Numbered from the stretch's first letter, positions 7,358 to 16,853 are shown. The stretch is DNA of 64,000 nt from Pseudoalteromonas sp. EB27 (GCF_001974875.1 NZ_MTQD01000001.1:186001-250000); one strand, 5' to 3'. Made by a program: numbers and translations. The notes: a model not told the origin generated them from the sequence alone.

Positions 7358-10300
7358 ATGAATCGCAGCCCTTTTTATTTAGGTGATTGGCAAGTCAATC
7401 CCCAGTCAAATACTCTTCAGCGTGCAGAAAAAACTAAACAGTTAGAACCAAAAGCCATGGATGTATTAGTCCATCTGTGCTTACAAAAAGGCGAAATTGT
7501 TACGAGTGACGAGCTATTAGATCAATGCTGGAAAAATGTTGAGGTGGGCGATAACCCGCTGCATAAAACAATTACGCAGTTACGAAAAGCCCTTGGTGAT
7601 AAAGCAAGTGAGCCTACCTACATAGAAACTATTCGAAAGCGTGGTTACCGCGTTATTGCAAAACTTGAGTTTCCTCTAGCTGAAGACATAAAAACAACTG
7701 AAAACACATGGCAAGGTGGCTCTCCTTTTTTAGGATTAAGCGCCTACAACCCAAGCGATACACACCTATTTTTTGGCCGTAATCAATCTATAGAAACGTT
7801 ACTCAATAGAATATCGAGCCAAGTTAAATTTGGTCGTGCATTTTGCTTAATACTTGGCCCTAGCGGTACGGGTAAATCTTCGCTTGTTAATGCTGGGATT
7901 TTACCAAAACTGCTAGATGAGCGAGGCTATAACGGCATTGGGGTTATTTCTTATAGCCAACTCGACTTTGCAGATGTTCATAAAAATAGACTTTTTTTAG
8001 ATTTAGCTTCCGCACTGCTTGATTGGGATATAAACAACATACCTGTGTTTGAAGGATTAAGCGCGCAAACACTTGCAGAACAACTAGAATTGGCAATAGA
8101 TGACGTAATTAACGCCATACAAGCTGCACTTGGCAAAACCTCTACACAACTTAAAACACCGCAGTTATTTTTATTTATTGACCGCTTAGAAGTACTACTC
8201 TCCTCGCCTTTATTTAGTAGCGAAACACGCAGCCATTTTTTATCGGTTATTGAGCGCTTAGCAACCTCTAAAACAGTGATTGTATTTAGTGCGTGTCGTA
8301 ACGACTTTTATCCTTTAGTGGTTGAACAACCCAGCCTAATGGCAGGTAAAGCTCATGGCGCACACTACGATTTAACACCACCAAACAGGCACGACCTACA
8401 ACAAATTATTCGCCTGCCAACGTTAACCGCTAATTTAACATTCTCGAATGACCCAGAAACCCAAACGCCACTGGATGAAATACTTTGCGCCGATACAGCC
8501 AATAATCCCGACGCACTACCCATGCTGCAATACACACTGCAAGAGCTGTATTTGCAACGCAGTGATAATAACGAGCTACTACACAGTGTTTATACAAAAC
8601 TAGGTGGTATTGAGGGTGCAATCGGTAAAAAAGCAGAAGATGTATTTATCAGCCTAAACAGCGAGCAACAGCAACAACTTAATAGCGTGTTATCGCAATT
8701 AGTGACCCTAAATCCTGATGGTAAAACTATTACTAGCCGAGCAGCACGTTGGCAAACATTAAATAATAAAAGCCAAAAAGAATTTGTGCAGGCCATGGTA
8801 GAAAGCCGTTTATTTGTATCACACTTACAAAACGAAGAAGCCTGCTTTAGCCTTGCTCACGAGGCATTATTACGTCAATGGCCGCGCGCAAAACAATGGA
8901 TTAATGACCATAAAGATGCCTTAGCAATAAAAAGCCGCTTACAACACCAAGCGCAAAATTGGATAGATGAAGGTAAAAGTAGTGCCTACCTCCTAGCGCC
9001 AGGTAAACCGCTACAAGAAGCGCAGCTATTACTTAACGACAAACTGTTTAGATTAGATGATAACGAGCACGCTCTTATCAAAAGCTCTATTAAAAAAACA
9101 AAAGCAAAAATAAGAGTAAAACGAGTGACCGTTGCTTTATTGTGCTTACTTACATTCACCGCGTTATTAATGAGCTTTACTAGTTTTAAGGCCCAGCAAC
9201 ATGCGCAAAAAAAACAGCTTGAGGCCGAAAGCTTACTAGGGTTTATGGTGGGTGACTTTGCCGACAAACTGCGTAGCGTAAAGCGTATGGACTTACTTGA
9301 TGGTATTAGTAATAAAGCACTTGAATATTTTACAAATCAAACAGACGAATCAGGTTCACTCTTCGGCTTTAGCGATAATAAAGCACAATTTAACAACCGT
9401 TTCCAGTACGCACAAACCCTCGAAGCAATGGGTGAAGTAGCTTATTCACGGGGTAAAACCGATGAAGCCTTTACCGCCTTTGAAAACGCCCGCACCCGCC
9501 TTGAGGCATTATTAAAAATACAGCCTAACAATATAGAATTACTAACGCTTGCGGGTGCCAATGCCTTTTGGTTAGGCCAGCTTCATTATGATAAAAGTGA
9601 TTACGCTGCCACTGAGCCATTATTTAAAAAGTACCATATGTATAGCGAAACCATGTATTCATTAGCAGCGAATGATTTTAATTCCATTATGGAGTTGTCG
9701 TATTCACATAATTCGCTGGGATCTTTGTATTTAAAACAATTTAATTATAAAGCGGCAAAACAGAGCTTTACCGAATCACTTACTCTTAAAAACGAAGCGC
9801 TTGTGCTAAAGCCCAACAATAAAAATTTATTGCGTGATAAAGCAGATACCCTTAGTTGGCTTGCAAAAACTGAAGGTATGCTTGGTAACTTCAACACTGC
9901 AGTGTATATATTGGACAATGCAGTTGCTGTGGTCAAAAAGGTGGCTAATCACTACCCTGATGACGCGAGTCTTTTTTATATGTCAGCAAATATATATATG
10001 CAACAAGGCTATTTACTAAGCTATTTACCTGATAAAAAAATGGCCTATTTAAAAGCTCGCTTTGCGAATGAAAATATAAATGAGGCTTTAAAGCAAGATC
10101 CAGAAAATAATGAATTTCAACATATGTATTATCGCTCTTTAGCGCAATTAATAATGTTGTCTTATGACAAAAAAGTAGATTCAAGAATAGGAAAAATTAT
10201 TAGCTTCTTAAAATCACAAGGTTTTAATAGTATCAATTCTATTAATACACAAATTAGTCTGGCTCGCTATTTTATTGACAGAAACTTCCCTCTTAAAGCG

Positions 10301-10612
10301 AAAGAGTTATTAACAACCCTTGAGAATGATGGCGAATATAAACGTTACATAACCAATAAAATGAAGAATAGAGATAACTTAGCTCCCATAAATATAAACC
10401 TGCTCAAAGCTAAATTAGCTTCGACCAGCGAACAGCGAGAGCAATTTTGCGTAAATGCGCTTAAAGCTATTACTCAAACAGTAAAAATAAACCAAAGTAT
10501 TCACGTAAAGTACCCGCAGGTACAAGCATATACCTGCTTAAACCGAGCAAACGAAATACCAGCAATAACAGCAAGCCTGATAAAACTAGGCATTACTGAC
10601 TTTAAACTATAA
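7358..10612 (+). CDS. Transmembrane regulator: winged-helix DNA-binding domain, STAND-type NTPase, TM helix, periplasmic TPRs
   Basis: A 1084-residue multidomain protein. Residues about 5-100 form an OmpR/CadC-type winged helix (LEPKAMDVLVHLC, TYIETIRKRGYRV). From about 120 the phrase SPFLGLSAYN...LFFGR is the typical entry to an nSTAND1-like NTPase; the Walker A motif GPSGTGKSS is near residue 167 and a Walker B-like FLFIDRLE near 272. A single transmembrane helix at about 590-612 follows a basic cluster, so the DNA-binding part should be cytoplasmic and the C-terminal 470 residues periplasmic. That part carries TPR-like repeats from about 680 (YAQTLEAMGEVAYSRGKTDE). I infer a CadC-like one-component regulator with NTPase gating; ligand and targets are unknown. 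A small gene follows 16 bases later, probably in the same transcript. Confidence 0.85.
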   Translation: MNRSPFYLGDWQVNPQSNTLQRAEKTKQLEPKAMDVLVHLCLQKGEIVTSDELLDQCWKNVEVGDNPLHKTITQLRKALGDKASEPTYIETIRKRGYRVIAKLEFPLAEDIKTTENTWQGGSPFLGLSAYNPSDTHLFFGRNQSIETLLNRISSQVKFGRAFCLILGPSGTGKSSLVNAGILPKLLDERGYNGIGVISYSQLDFADVHKNRLFLDLASALLDWDINNIPVFEGLSAQTLAEQLELAIDDVINAIQAALGKTSTQLKTPQLFLFIDRLEVLLSSPLFSSETRSHFLSVIERLATSKTVIVFSACRNDFYPLVVEQPSLMAGKAHGAHYDLTPPNRHDLQQIIRLPTLTANLTFSNDPETQTPLDEILCADTANNPDALPMLQYTLQELYLQRSDNNELLHSVYTKLGGIEGAIGKKAEDVFISLNSEQQQQLNSVLSQLVTLNPDGKTITSRAARWQTLNNKSQKEFVQAMVESRLFVSHLQNEEACFSLAHEALLRQWPRAKQWINDHKDALAIKSRLQHQAQNWIDEGKSSAYLLAPGKPLQEAQLLLNDKLFRLDDNEHALIKSSIKKTKAKIRVKRVTVALLCLLTFTALLMSFTSFKAQQHAQKKQLEAESLLGFMVGDFADKLRSVKRMDLLDGISNKALEYFTNQTDESGSLFGFSDNKAQFNNRFQYAQTLEAMGEVAYSRGKTDEAFTAFENARTRLEALLKIQPNNIELLTLAGANAFWLGQLHYDKSDYAATEPLFKKYHMYSETMYSLAANDFNSIMELSYSHNSLGSLYLKQFNYKAAKQSFTESLTLKNEALVLKPNNKNLLRDKADTLSWLAKTEGMLGNFNTAVYILDNAVAVVKKVANHYPDDASLFYMSANIYMQQGYLLSYLPDKKMAYLKARFANENINEALKQDPENNEFQHMYYRSLAQLIMLSYDKKVDSRIGKIISFLKSQGFNSINSINTQISLARYFIDRNFPLKAKELLTTLENDGEYKRYITNKMKNRDNLAPININLLKAKLASTSEQREQFCVNALKAITQTVKINQSIHVKYPQVQAYTCLNRANEIPAITASLIKLGITDFKL

Positions 10613-10628
10613 ATACAAAGGAAATAAC

Positions 10629-11006
10629 ATGAATACCACCTTAGAAAAAGTCGATTTTCAAGTACATATTGAGTTTAACGATAAAAAAGAGGCCGTTTTT
10701 AGCTATACAGAAAATGGTAAAGCCGTTGACGGCGGCGGTACAGTAAGAGCCGAAACTGCAGGTACTTACACTTTAACTCCTGTAACAGTTGGGCTAGGCT
10801 TTTTTTTCACGGGGGCTACAATTACTAATAAAATCGGAACATGTGCCCAAGATTTCAGTTATGAACTTAGTGATAACCGCCAAGCAATCACCGTCACCGA
10901 TACAGCAAAAAACTCAGGCACTGCATGTTTAATATTTAACGTTGAGTGTAATGATAAACCTTATTCAAGCCCTGACCCACAAGTTATAAATAAAGACAAA
11001 AATTAA
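10629..11006 (+). CDS. Uncharacterised small protein downstream of the STAND/TPR regulator
   Basis: A 125-residue soluble protein with no signal peptide or clear membrane segment. It looks all-beta (VDFQVHIEFNDKKEAVFSY, GTYTLTPVTVGLGFFF) with four cysteines spread over the second half and a C-terminal SSPDPQVINK. It may belong to a small family annotated 'DP-EP' in marine gammaproteobacteria, but I recall that only loosely. It starts 16 bases after the regulator stop with an AAGGAAA ribosome-binding site, so co-expression is likely. It could be a target or a modulator of the regulator; the sequence does not say which. Confidence 0.65.
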   Translation: MNTTLEKVDFQVHIEFNDKKEAVFSYTENGKAVDGGGTVRAETAGTYTLTPVTVGLGFFFTGATITNKIGTCAQDFSYELSDNRQAITVTDTAKNSGTACLIFNVECNDKPYSSPDPQVINKDKN

Positions 11007-11017
11007 TTATTGATTTT

Positions 11018-11056
11018 AAATTGCACAAGCATAATTTCCCCTGTGCAATTTATTTA
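11018..11056 (+). terminator. Probable terminator after the small partner gene
   Basis: AAATTGCAC pairs perfectly with GTGCAATTT across a 16-base loop, followed by ATTTAT. It lies 12 bases past the stop codon and separates the regulator operon from the cyclase gene. Confidence 0.6.
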
Positions 11057-11199
11057 TAACCTAACTACCTTTTAGCTAAGCACTGACACACTTCAATAAA
11101 AATAAATAAAATCAACAAATTAAAAAAGAAGGTTACCGAAAGGTTTAAAACCCATAAATTAAATAAACTGCTAGACATAAAGTTTCATTAACAATAAAA

Positions 11200-12201
11200 A
11201 TGAGCAACACCATGTCTAACAATAATGAAAATAGCAGAGCAAACAACACCGACAACGCTGTATCTGCATTAATCAGCAGCATTTCTAATACCGTTAACAA
11301 TGAAAAAATAAGCGCAATTATTAATGTCACTAATGTCATGGCCGATGCTATTTTTATTGTTAATGCAGATGGAGTGTTTGAATCAGTAAATCCCGTTGCA
11401 GCTCGTTTTTTTAATGTTACGTCTGATTCATTAATAGGTAAAAAATGGCAAGATTGTTTACAAGAACAGTATCGCGATGACTATCAATACATGTTTGAAA
11501 GTTGGAAAAACAACTATCAAACACCACTCAATCATGGCCCCAAAGAAGTTAAAATAATAAAAAACAATGGTAACTGTTTAGATATAGAGCTCTCAATTTC
11601 TTGTATACCCGCATCAACCACAAACAATACTCCTCTATTTATTTGTATTATGCATGATATTTCTAGGCATGTTAAAAAGTATAAAGTACTCGAAAACATA
11701 GCCAAAATAGATCACCTTACAGGTATCGCTAATCGCTGCACTTTAGAGAAGGCGATTATTAAAAATTGGCAAGAATGCATAGTAGACAAACAGCCTTTGA
11801 GTTTTATCTTGATCGATATTGATTTTTTTAAACTGTTTAACGATAATTTTGGTCATGTAAAGGGTGATAAATGTTTGCAAAAAGTAGCGCAAACAATTGA
11901 AGACTGCCTCCCCTCAAAAGATAGTTTAGTAGCACGCTATGGTGGTGAGGAGTTTGCTGTTGTATTACCTCGCTCACATGTCTCAAATGCAGAAATGATC
12001 GCAAAACGTATTCAAGAAAAAATACTCAACATTAGTTTTAGAGATATTGGTTTGCCAGCGAATGTAAAGATAAGTGTAAGCCAGGGTTTAGCCTGCGAAT
12101 ACGATAATCAATACAGAACATCTGAGGCATTAATATGCGCGGCTGATACGGCTTTATATAGAGCGAAGTCGGAAGGTCGAAATAAATTATGTATAAGGTG
12201 A
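11200..12201 (+). CDS. PAS domain diguanylate cyclase (GGDEF)
   Basis: A 333-residue cytoplasmic protein: a low-complexity Asn/Ser-rich start, a PAS domain (about 45-160; ADAIFIVNADGVFESVNPVAARFF), and a GGDEF domain from about 165 (DHLTGIANRCTLE). The active-site loop reads YGGEEF near residue 248, so it should make cyclic di-GMP from two GTP. The allosteric I-site RxxD that normally precedes it is not visible (the local sequence is PSKDSLVAR), so product inhibition may be absent. Two in-frame ATGs exist; the one at 11212 has GAG seven bases upstream and may be the true start. No membrane segment was seen, so the PAS input is probably cytosolic. Confidence 0.92.
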   Translation: MSNTMSNNNENSRANNTDNAVSALISSISNTVNNEKISAIINVTNVMADAIFIVNADGVFESVNPVAARFFNVTSDSLIGKKWQDCLQEQYRDDYQYMFESWKNNYQTPLNHGPKEVKIIKNNGNCLDIELSISCIPASTTNNTPLFICIMHDISRHVKKYKVLENIAKIDHLTGIANRCTLEKAIIKNWQECIVDKQPLSFILIDIDFFKLFNDNFGHVKGDKCLQKVAQTIEDCLPSKDSLVARYGGEEFAVVLPRSHVSNAEMIAKRIQEKILNISFRDIGLPANVKISVSQGLACEYDNQYRTSEALICAADTALYRAKSEGRNKLCIR

Positions 12202-12240
12202 TGTACTCACTATTTGGTATAGCCTTTATATACTGAAATA

Positions 12241-12264
12241 AAAACCGCACTTGGCGGTTTTTTA
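12241..12264. terminator. Bidirectional terminator between the cyclase and the Lrp-type regulator
   Basis: ACCGC and GCGGT form a stem flanked by A-rich and T-rich runs, so it can end both the rightward cyclase transcript and the leftward regulator transcript. It lies 40 bases past one stop and 16 bases past the other. Confidence 0.75.
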
Positions 12265-12279
12265 TTACTTGAGAAAAGT

Positions 12280-12762
12280 TTAAACGTCGATTAGCAGCCC
12301 TTCGTCTTTTTTAATCTTTTCGATCACCATATATGTATGATGAGTGCCCACGCCTGGAATATCGACTAAGTCGCCAAGAACTTGTCTATATTCTTCCATA
12401 TTAGAAACGCGGATTTTTAATAAATAATCATAACCGCCTGCCACCATGTCACATTCAACGACTTGTTGTATTCTTAGTATATGCTCTCTAAATACCTTAA
12501 ATACTGCTGTATTTGAAGCAACAAGCGACACTTGAACGTGCGCTACTAAGCTCTGATTAAGTTTAGCTTCGCTAAGCTTAGCGTAATAGCCTTCGATATA
12601 GCCTTCTTGCTCTAATCGTTTTACACGATCAAGACACGGGCTTGCACTCAAATTAACCTGTTTTGCGAGGTTAACATTTGAAATTCTGCCGTTCTTTTGT
12701 AGAACGTCTAGTATGGCTAAATCAATACGATCTAGCATGCGTAATCTATTTGGAATTGTCAT
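12280..12762 (-). CDS. putR: Lrp/AsnC family regulator, probable proline-catabolism regulator
   Basis: A 160-residue Lrp/AsnC protein: an N-terminal helix-turn-helix (LDRIDLAILDVLQKNGRIS...LAKQVNLSASPCLDRVKRLE) and a C-terminal RAM ligand-binding domain (VECDMVAGGYDYLLKIRV). It is transcribed away from putA, as PutR-type Lrp regulators are in other proteobacteria, and the space between holds a near-perfect Lrp-type palindrome. I infer that it senses proline or a related amino acid and controls putA and itself. Start is uncertain: ATG 12762 is used, with ATG 12738 (MLDRIDL) the alternative; neither has a strong ribosome-binding site. Confidence 0.85.
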   Translation of the reverse strand: MTIPNRLRMLDRIDLAILDVLQKNGRISNVNLAKQVNLSASPCLDRVKRLEQEGYIEGYYAKLSEAKLNQSLVAHVQVSLVASNTAVFKVFREHILRIQQVVECDMVAGGYDYLLKIRVSNMEEYRQVLGDLVDIPGVGTHHTYMVIEKIKKDEGLLIDV

Positions 12763-12828
12763 AACAGAATTTTATGCGGATAAGTTAAATTTATGCCCTG
12801 TAAATTATCGTAAAACGCGAAATTTAAC

Positions 12829-12843
12829 CAGCATATTCTGCTG
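12829..12843. promoter_or_regulatory. Lrp-type operator between putR and putA
   Basis: The sequence CAGCATATTCTGCTG has perfect 5-base arms (CAGCA/TGCTG) around TATTC and fits the E. coli Lrp consensus YAGHAWATTWTDCTR at 14 of 15 positions. AAATTT occurs on both sides, extending the symmetry. It is the obvious binding site for the adjacent Lrp-type regulator. Confidence 0.75.
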
Positions 12844-12931
12844 AAATTTAATTAGAATGCACTCACAATATCACTGGTAATTTATTGGTAATTAATTTTA
12901 CTTTAATTCTTAACACTCCTGAGGGTTGCTT

Positions 12932-15900
12932 ATGTTATTCAACGGCGATTTAACAACGATTTGTCCTATTAGACAAAGAATCCGTGACTTCTACCGCATA
13001 GATGAAAATGCGGTTATTGATCATATTTTACCGCTTGCAGAAGTAGGCGTAAAAGCACGAAGTCGTGCCTGGGAAAGAGCCCGCCAGATTGTTTTAAACA
13101 TTCGTAAAGAGCAAGATGGGCAAGGCGGTGTTGATGCGCTTTTAAATGAATTTTCACTTTCAAGTGAAGAAGGCGTTGTATTAATGTGTTTGGCCGAAGC
13201 ACTGCTTCGTGTACCAGACAAAGCAACTCAAGATGTACTGATTCGCGACAAGTTAGCGAAAGGTGATTGGAGCTCTCATTTAGGAAGTAGCGATTCTTTA
13301 TTTGTAAACGCGTCTTCTTGGGGATTATTAGTTACCGGTAAAATGGTTAACTACACTGACAAAACGAAAGAACAACAGTTCGGTATGCTTAAAAAGACCA
13401 TTGGTCGTTTAGGTGAGCCAGTTATTCGTAAGTCTGTAAATTTTGCTATGAAAATTATGGGTAAGCAATTCGTTATGGGTCGTACCATTGACGAAGCAAT
13501 TGAACGTGCTGCCGATACAGAGCAAAAAGGTTATGTATATTCTTACGATATGCTAGGTGAAGGCGCGCGCACAATGAAAGATGCGAAGCGTTACTTTGAC
13601 AGCTACATGAACGCTATACACTCTATTGGTAAAGCGGCCAATGGTCGTGGTCCAATTAAGAGCCCTGGCATTTCAGTTAAGCTTTCTGCTATTCATCCAC
13701 GTTATGAGTTCACTCATAAAGACCGTGTGATGGAAGAAATTGTACCAAAGTTAAAAGAGCTTGCGCTTGCCGCTAAGAAATACGATATCGGCTTTACTGT
13801 TGATGCTGAAGAAGCTGACCGTTTAGATATTTCTCTAGATGTAATTGAAGCGGTATTTAGTGATGAAGATCTTGGTGATTGGCAAGGATTTGGCTTAGCG
13901 GTTCAAGCGTATCAAAAACGCGCTATTTTTGTAATTGAATGGCTAACAGACCTTGCAACCCGTGTTGGTCGTAAGATGATGGTACGTTTAGTTAAAGGCG
14001 CATACTGGGATACAGAAATCAAAACCACACAACAAGATGGTTTAGAGCATTTCCCTGTATTTACTCGTAAAGCAACAACCGATGTTTCTTACAAAGCATG
14101 TGCAATTAAAATGCTTGAAGCGCGCGACGTGCTTTATCCGCAATTTGCTACACATAACGCTTACACTGCTGCGACTATTTTAGAAGTAGCGAAAGGCGAC
14201 AACACAGGTTTTGAATTTCAACGTTTGCACGGTATGGGTGAATCATTATTCGACCAAATCGTTAACGAAGAAAAAATTCAATGTCGTGTATATGCACCCG
14301 TTGGTCAACACGAAGACCTACTTGCTTACCTTGTTCGTCGTTTGTTAGAAAATGGTGCTAACTCATCATTTGTAAACGCCATTGTGGATACAACAAAACC
14401 TGTTGAATCATTACTACCAGACCCTGTAGAAACACTGCAAGGCTTGCGTAATAAGTACAATACGCAAATCAGAATGCCGATTGATTTATACGGTGAAGAA
14501 CGTGCTAATTCTAAAGGCATGGATTTAACCGATATTAACGTTATTACCCCTTTCAAAGAGAATCTTGAAACATGGTTTAACGAACACTTAATTGAGCAAA
14601 GCCAAGTACCAGAAGGCTCATTGGCTGTTAAAAACCCAGCAAATCACAAAGAAATCATCGGCCACGTTAAATTGCAAACTGGCGAAGAGATGAAAGTATT
14701 ACTGGCGAATGCTGAAGCTGCACTTGAATCATGGTCACAAACACCTGTAAAAGACCGTGCTAATTTACTGCGCCGCGTTGCTGATATTTTAGAGCGCCAT
14801 CATGATGAACTAGTCGCTATCTGTATTAAAGAAGCGGGTAAAGTAGCGCAAGATGGTATTGATGAAGTACGTGAAGCGGTTGATTTTTGTCGTTACTACG
14901 CAGCGCGCGCTGAAGAGTTATCTAAAGATGAGCGTTTTGAAGCCCGTGGCGTTATTTTATGTATTAGCCCGTGGAACTTCCCGCTTGCAATATTCTTAGG
15001 TCAAGTTGCTGCTGCGATTGTTACAGGTAACACTGTAATTGCTAAGCCTGCTGAGCAAACAAGTTTAATCGCCCTTCGTGCTATTGAACTAATGCTGTCT
15101 GTTGGTTTACCTGAGCATGTTGTTCAACCGGTTATTGCTCGTGGTTCTGAAGTAGGTAAAACAATCGTTCCTGATGAGCGCATTCAAGCGGTTATGTTTA
15201 CAGGTTCTACTGAAACAGGCACATTAATTTCTCAAACACTTGCTGCACGTAACGATATACAAGTACCGTTAATTGCAGAAACAGGTGGCCAAAACTGTAT
15301 GATTGTTGACTCAACGGCCCTTCCTGAGCAAGTAGTTGACGATGTGATCAGTTCTGGTTTTCAAAGTGCTGGCCAACGTTGTTCTGCCCTTCGTGTTTTA
15401 TTCATTCAAGATGACGTAGCTGATGGCATTATTGAAATGCTCAAAGGTGCTCTAGCTGAGTTACACATTGGCGACCCAGCGTTACTATCAACTGATGTTG
15501 GTCCTGTAATTGATGAAAAAGCACTTAAAAACTTAAATGAACACGTTGAGTACTTAAAAGGTAATTCTATACTTCATTACGAGTGTAAAATCCCTGATAA
15601 CACTCAAAATGGCGCATACTTTTTTGCCCCTCGCTTATACGAAATCGAAGACTTATCAGTACTCAAACGTGAAGTGTTTGGCCCATGTGTACATATTGTT
15701 CGCTTTAAGTCGAATGAACTTGATGATGTGATGGATCAAATAAATAACACGGGCTATGGTCTGACAATGGGTGTTCATTCACGTATTGAAGAGCGTTGTG
15801 AGTACCTTGCTAAAATGTCACGTGCAGGTAATGTTTACATTAACCGCAACATGATTGGTGCAATTGTTGGTGTGCAACCGTTTGGTGGCCGTGGTTTATC

Positions 15901-16735
15901 AGGTACTGGCCCTAAAGCCGGTGGCCCTAACTACCTACAACGTTTAGTAAAAGAAAAAGCATCACCAGATAACGTACAAATGACTAACCTGACGCCAGAT
16001 GAGCTTGATTTACACCACTACAGCGGTGCGAATGAACAAGTTCAAAAGCTAATGACGAACTCAATGCGCGATGAAAAAATCTGGCGCGCAACACCACTAA
16101 ACGACCGTGTTTCGGCTGTACGTCAGTTGCTTGCTAAAATCGCGACGGTAGAAATTATCGACGATTTAGCAGACGATTTAGCATTAACACTATCAGAAGC
16201 ACGTGCACAGCTTAACCGCCTTGAAAAGCACATGCGTAAGTTTACTACCCTGCCTGGGCCAACGGGTGAGTCTAATACACTTCATCTAGAAGCACGTGGT
16301 TGTGTAGTGTGTTATGCAGATAAGAGTACATCATTTAACTTCTGGGCATTGTCTATCATTACTGCTATTGCCGCTGGTAATACGGTAATTACAGTAGCGT
16401 CTGAGCTGTTTTATGATGAAGCCGTTGCCTTTAAAGATAAATTTATCTCTACAGGTGTTGCTGAAGGTGTTTTCCAAGTAGCTAAACCTAACCAGCTACA
16501 AGCTATTTTGGCCCACCCTCACTTAGCCGGTGCGGTAGTTGCTGCTCGCTCGTCTCGCTTAGGCTACTTTAGCCAACAGCTTGCACAGCGTAAAGGCGCA
16601 ATTTTACCAGTAATTAGTTCTGAGTATTACGATACACTGATTAAACGTCTTATTACTGAAAAAACAATCAGTATTGATACAACAGCATCAGGTGGTAACA
16701 CATCACTAATGACGCTTGTTGAAGATGATGAATAA
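12932..16735 (+). CDS. putA: Bifunctional proline dehydrogenase / P5C dehydrogenase PutA
   Basis: A 1267-residue flavoenzyme that oxidises proline to glutamate in two steps with substrate channelling. It opens with the PutA helical arm, then the PRODH barrel (DAEEADRLDISLDV near 290; RLVKGAYWDTEI near 350), then the P5C dehydrogenase, with its Glu motif ETGGQNCMIVD and catalytic Cys in FQSAGQRCSALR near 820. A degenerate ALDH-like C-terminal domain follows, as in long PutAs. No N-terminal ribbon-helix-helix repressor domain is present, so unlike E. coli PutA it should not regulate itself; the divergent Lrp-type gene fits. TTG 12926 precedes in frame, but ATG 12932 follows GAGGG at six bases. 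Confidence 0.96.
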   Translation: MLFNGDLTTICPIRQRIRDFYRIDENAVIDHILPLAEVGVKARSRAWERARQIVLNIRKEQDGQGGVDALLNEFSLSSEEGVVLMCLAEALLRVPDKATQDVLIRDKLAKGDWSSHLGSSDSLFVNASSWGLLVTGKMVNYTDKTKEQQFGMLKKTIGRLGEPVIRKSVNFAMKIMGKQFVMGRTIDEAIERAADTEQKGYVYSYDMLGEGARTMKDAKRYFDSYMNAIHSIGKAANGRGPIKSPGISVKLSAIHPRYEFTHKDRVMEEIVPKLKELALAAKKYDIGFTVDAEEADRLDISLDVIEAVFSDEDLGDWQGFGLAVQAYQKRAIFVIEWLTDLATRVGRKMMVRLVKGAYWDTEIKTTQQDGLEHFPVFTRKATTDVSYKACAIKMLEARDVLYPQFATHNAYTAATILEVAKGDNTGFEFQRLHGMGESLFDQIVNEEKIQCRVYAPVGQHEDLLAYLVRRLLENGANSSFVNAIVDTTKPVESLLPDPVETLQGLRNKYNTQIRMPIDLYGEERANSKGMDLTDINVITPFKENLETWFNEHLIEQSQVPEGSLAVKNPANHKEIIGHVKLQTGEEMKVLLANAEAALESWSQTPVKDRANLLRRVADILERHHDELVAICIKEAGKVAQDGIDEVREAVDFCRYYAARAEELSKDERFEARGVILCISPWNFPLAIFLGQVAAAIVTGNTVIAKPAEQTSLIALRAIELMLSVGLPEHVVQPVIARGSEVGKTIVPDERIQAVMFTGSTETGTLISQTLAARNDIQVPLIAETGGQNCMIVDSTALPEQVVDDVISSGFQSAGQRCSALRVLFIQDDVADGIIEMLKGALAELHIGDPALLSTDVGPVIDEKALKNLNEHVEYLKGNSILHYECKIPDNTQNGAYFFAPRLYEIEDLSVLKREVFGPCVHIVRFKSNELDDVMDQINNTGYGLTMGVHSRIEERCEYLAKMSRAGNVYINRNMIGAIVGVQPFGGRGLSGTGPKAGGPNYLQRLVKEKASPDNVQMTNLTPDELDLHHYSGANEQVQKLMTNSMRDEKIWRATPLNDRVSAVRQLLAKIATVEIIDDLADDLALTLSEARAQLNRLEKHMRKFTTLPGPTGESNTLHLEARGCVVCYADKSTSFNFWALSIITAIAAGNTVITVASELFYDEAVAFKDKFISTGVAEGVFQVAKPNQLQAILAHPHLAGAVVAARSSRLGYFSQQLAQRKGAILPVISSEYYDTLIKRLITEKTISIDTTASGGNTSLMTLVEDDE

Positions 16736-16763
16736 TTAAGCTAATGTATTTTAAATAAAAAAT

Positions 16764-16793
16764 AAAAAAAGGCACTGAAAAGTGCCTTTTTTA
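16764..16793. terminator. Rho-independent terminator after putA
   Basis: A GGCACT/AGTGCC stem closed by a GAAA tetraloop, preceded by an A-run and followed by TTTTTT. It begins 28 bases past the putA stop and is a strong, potentially bidirectional terminator. Confidence 0.92.
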
Positions 16794-16853
16794 TTAGGTA
16801 GTAACGTATGTTTTTGTTAAGTTAGTTAAAGATTAGTAACAGAAGCAGTAAAT

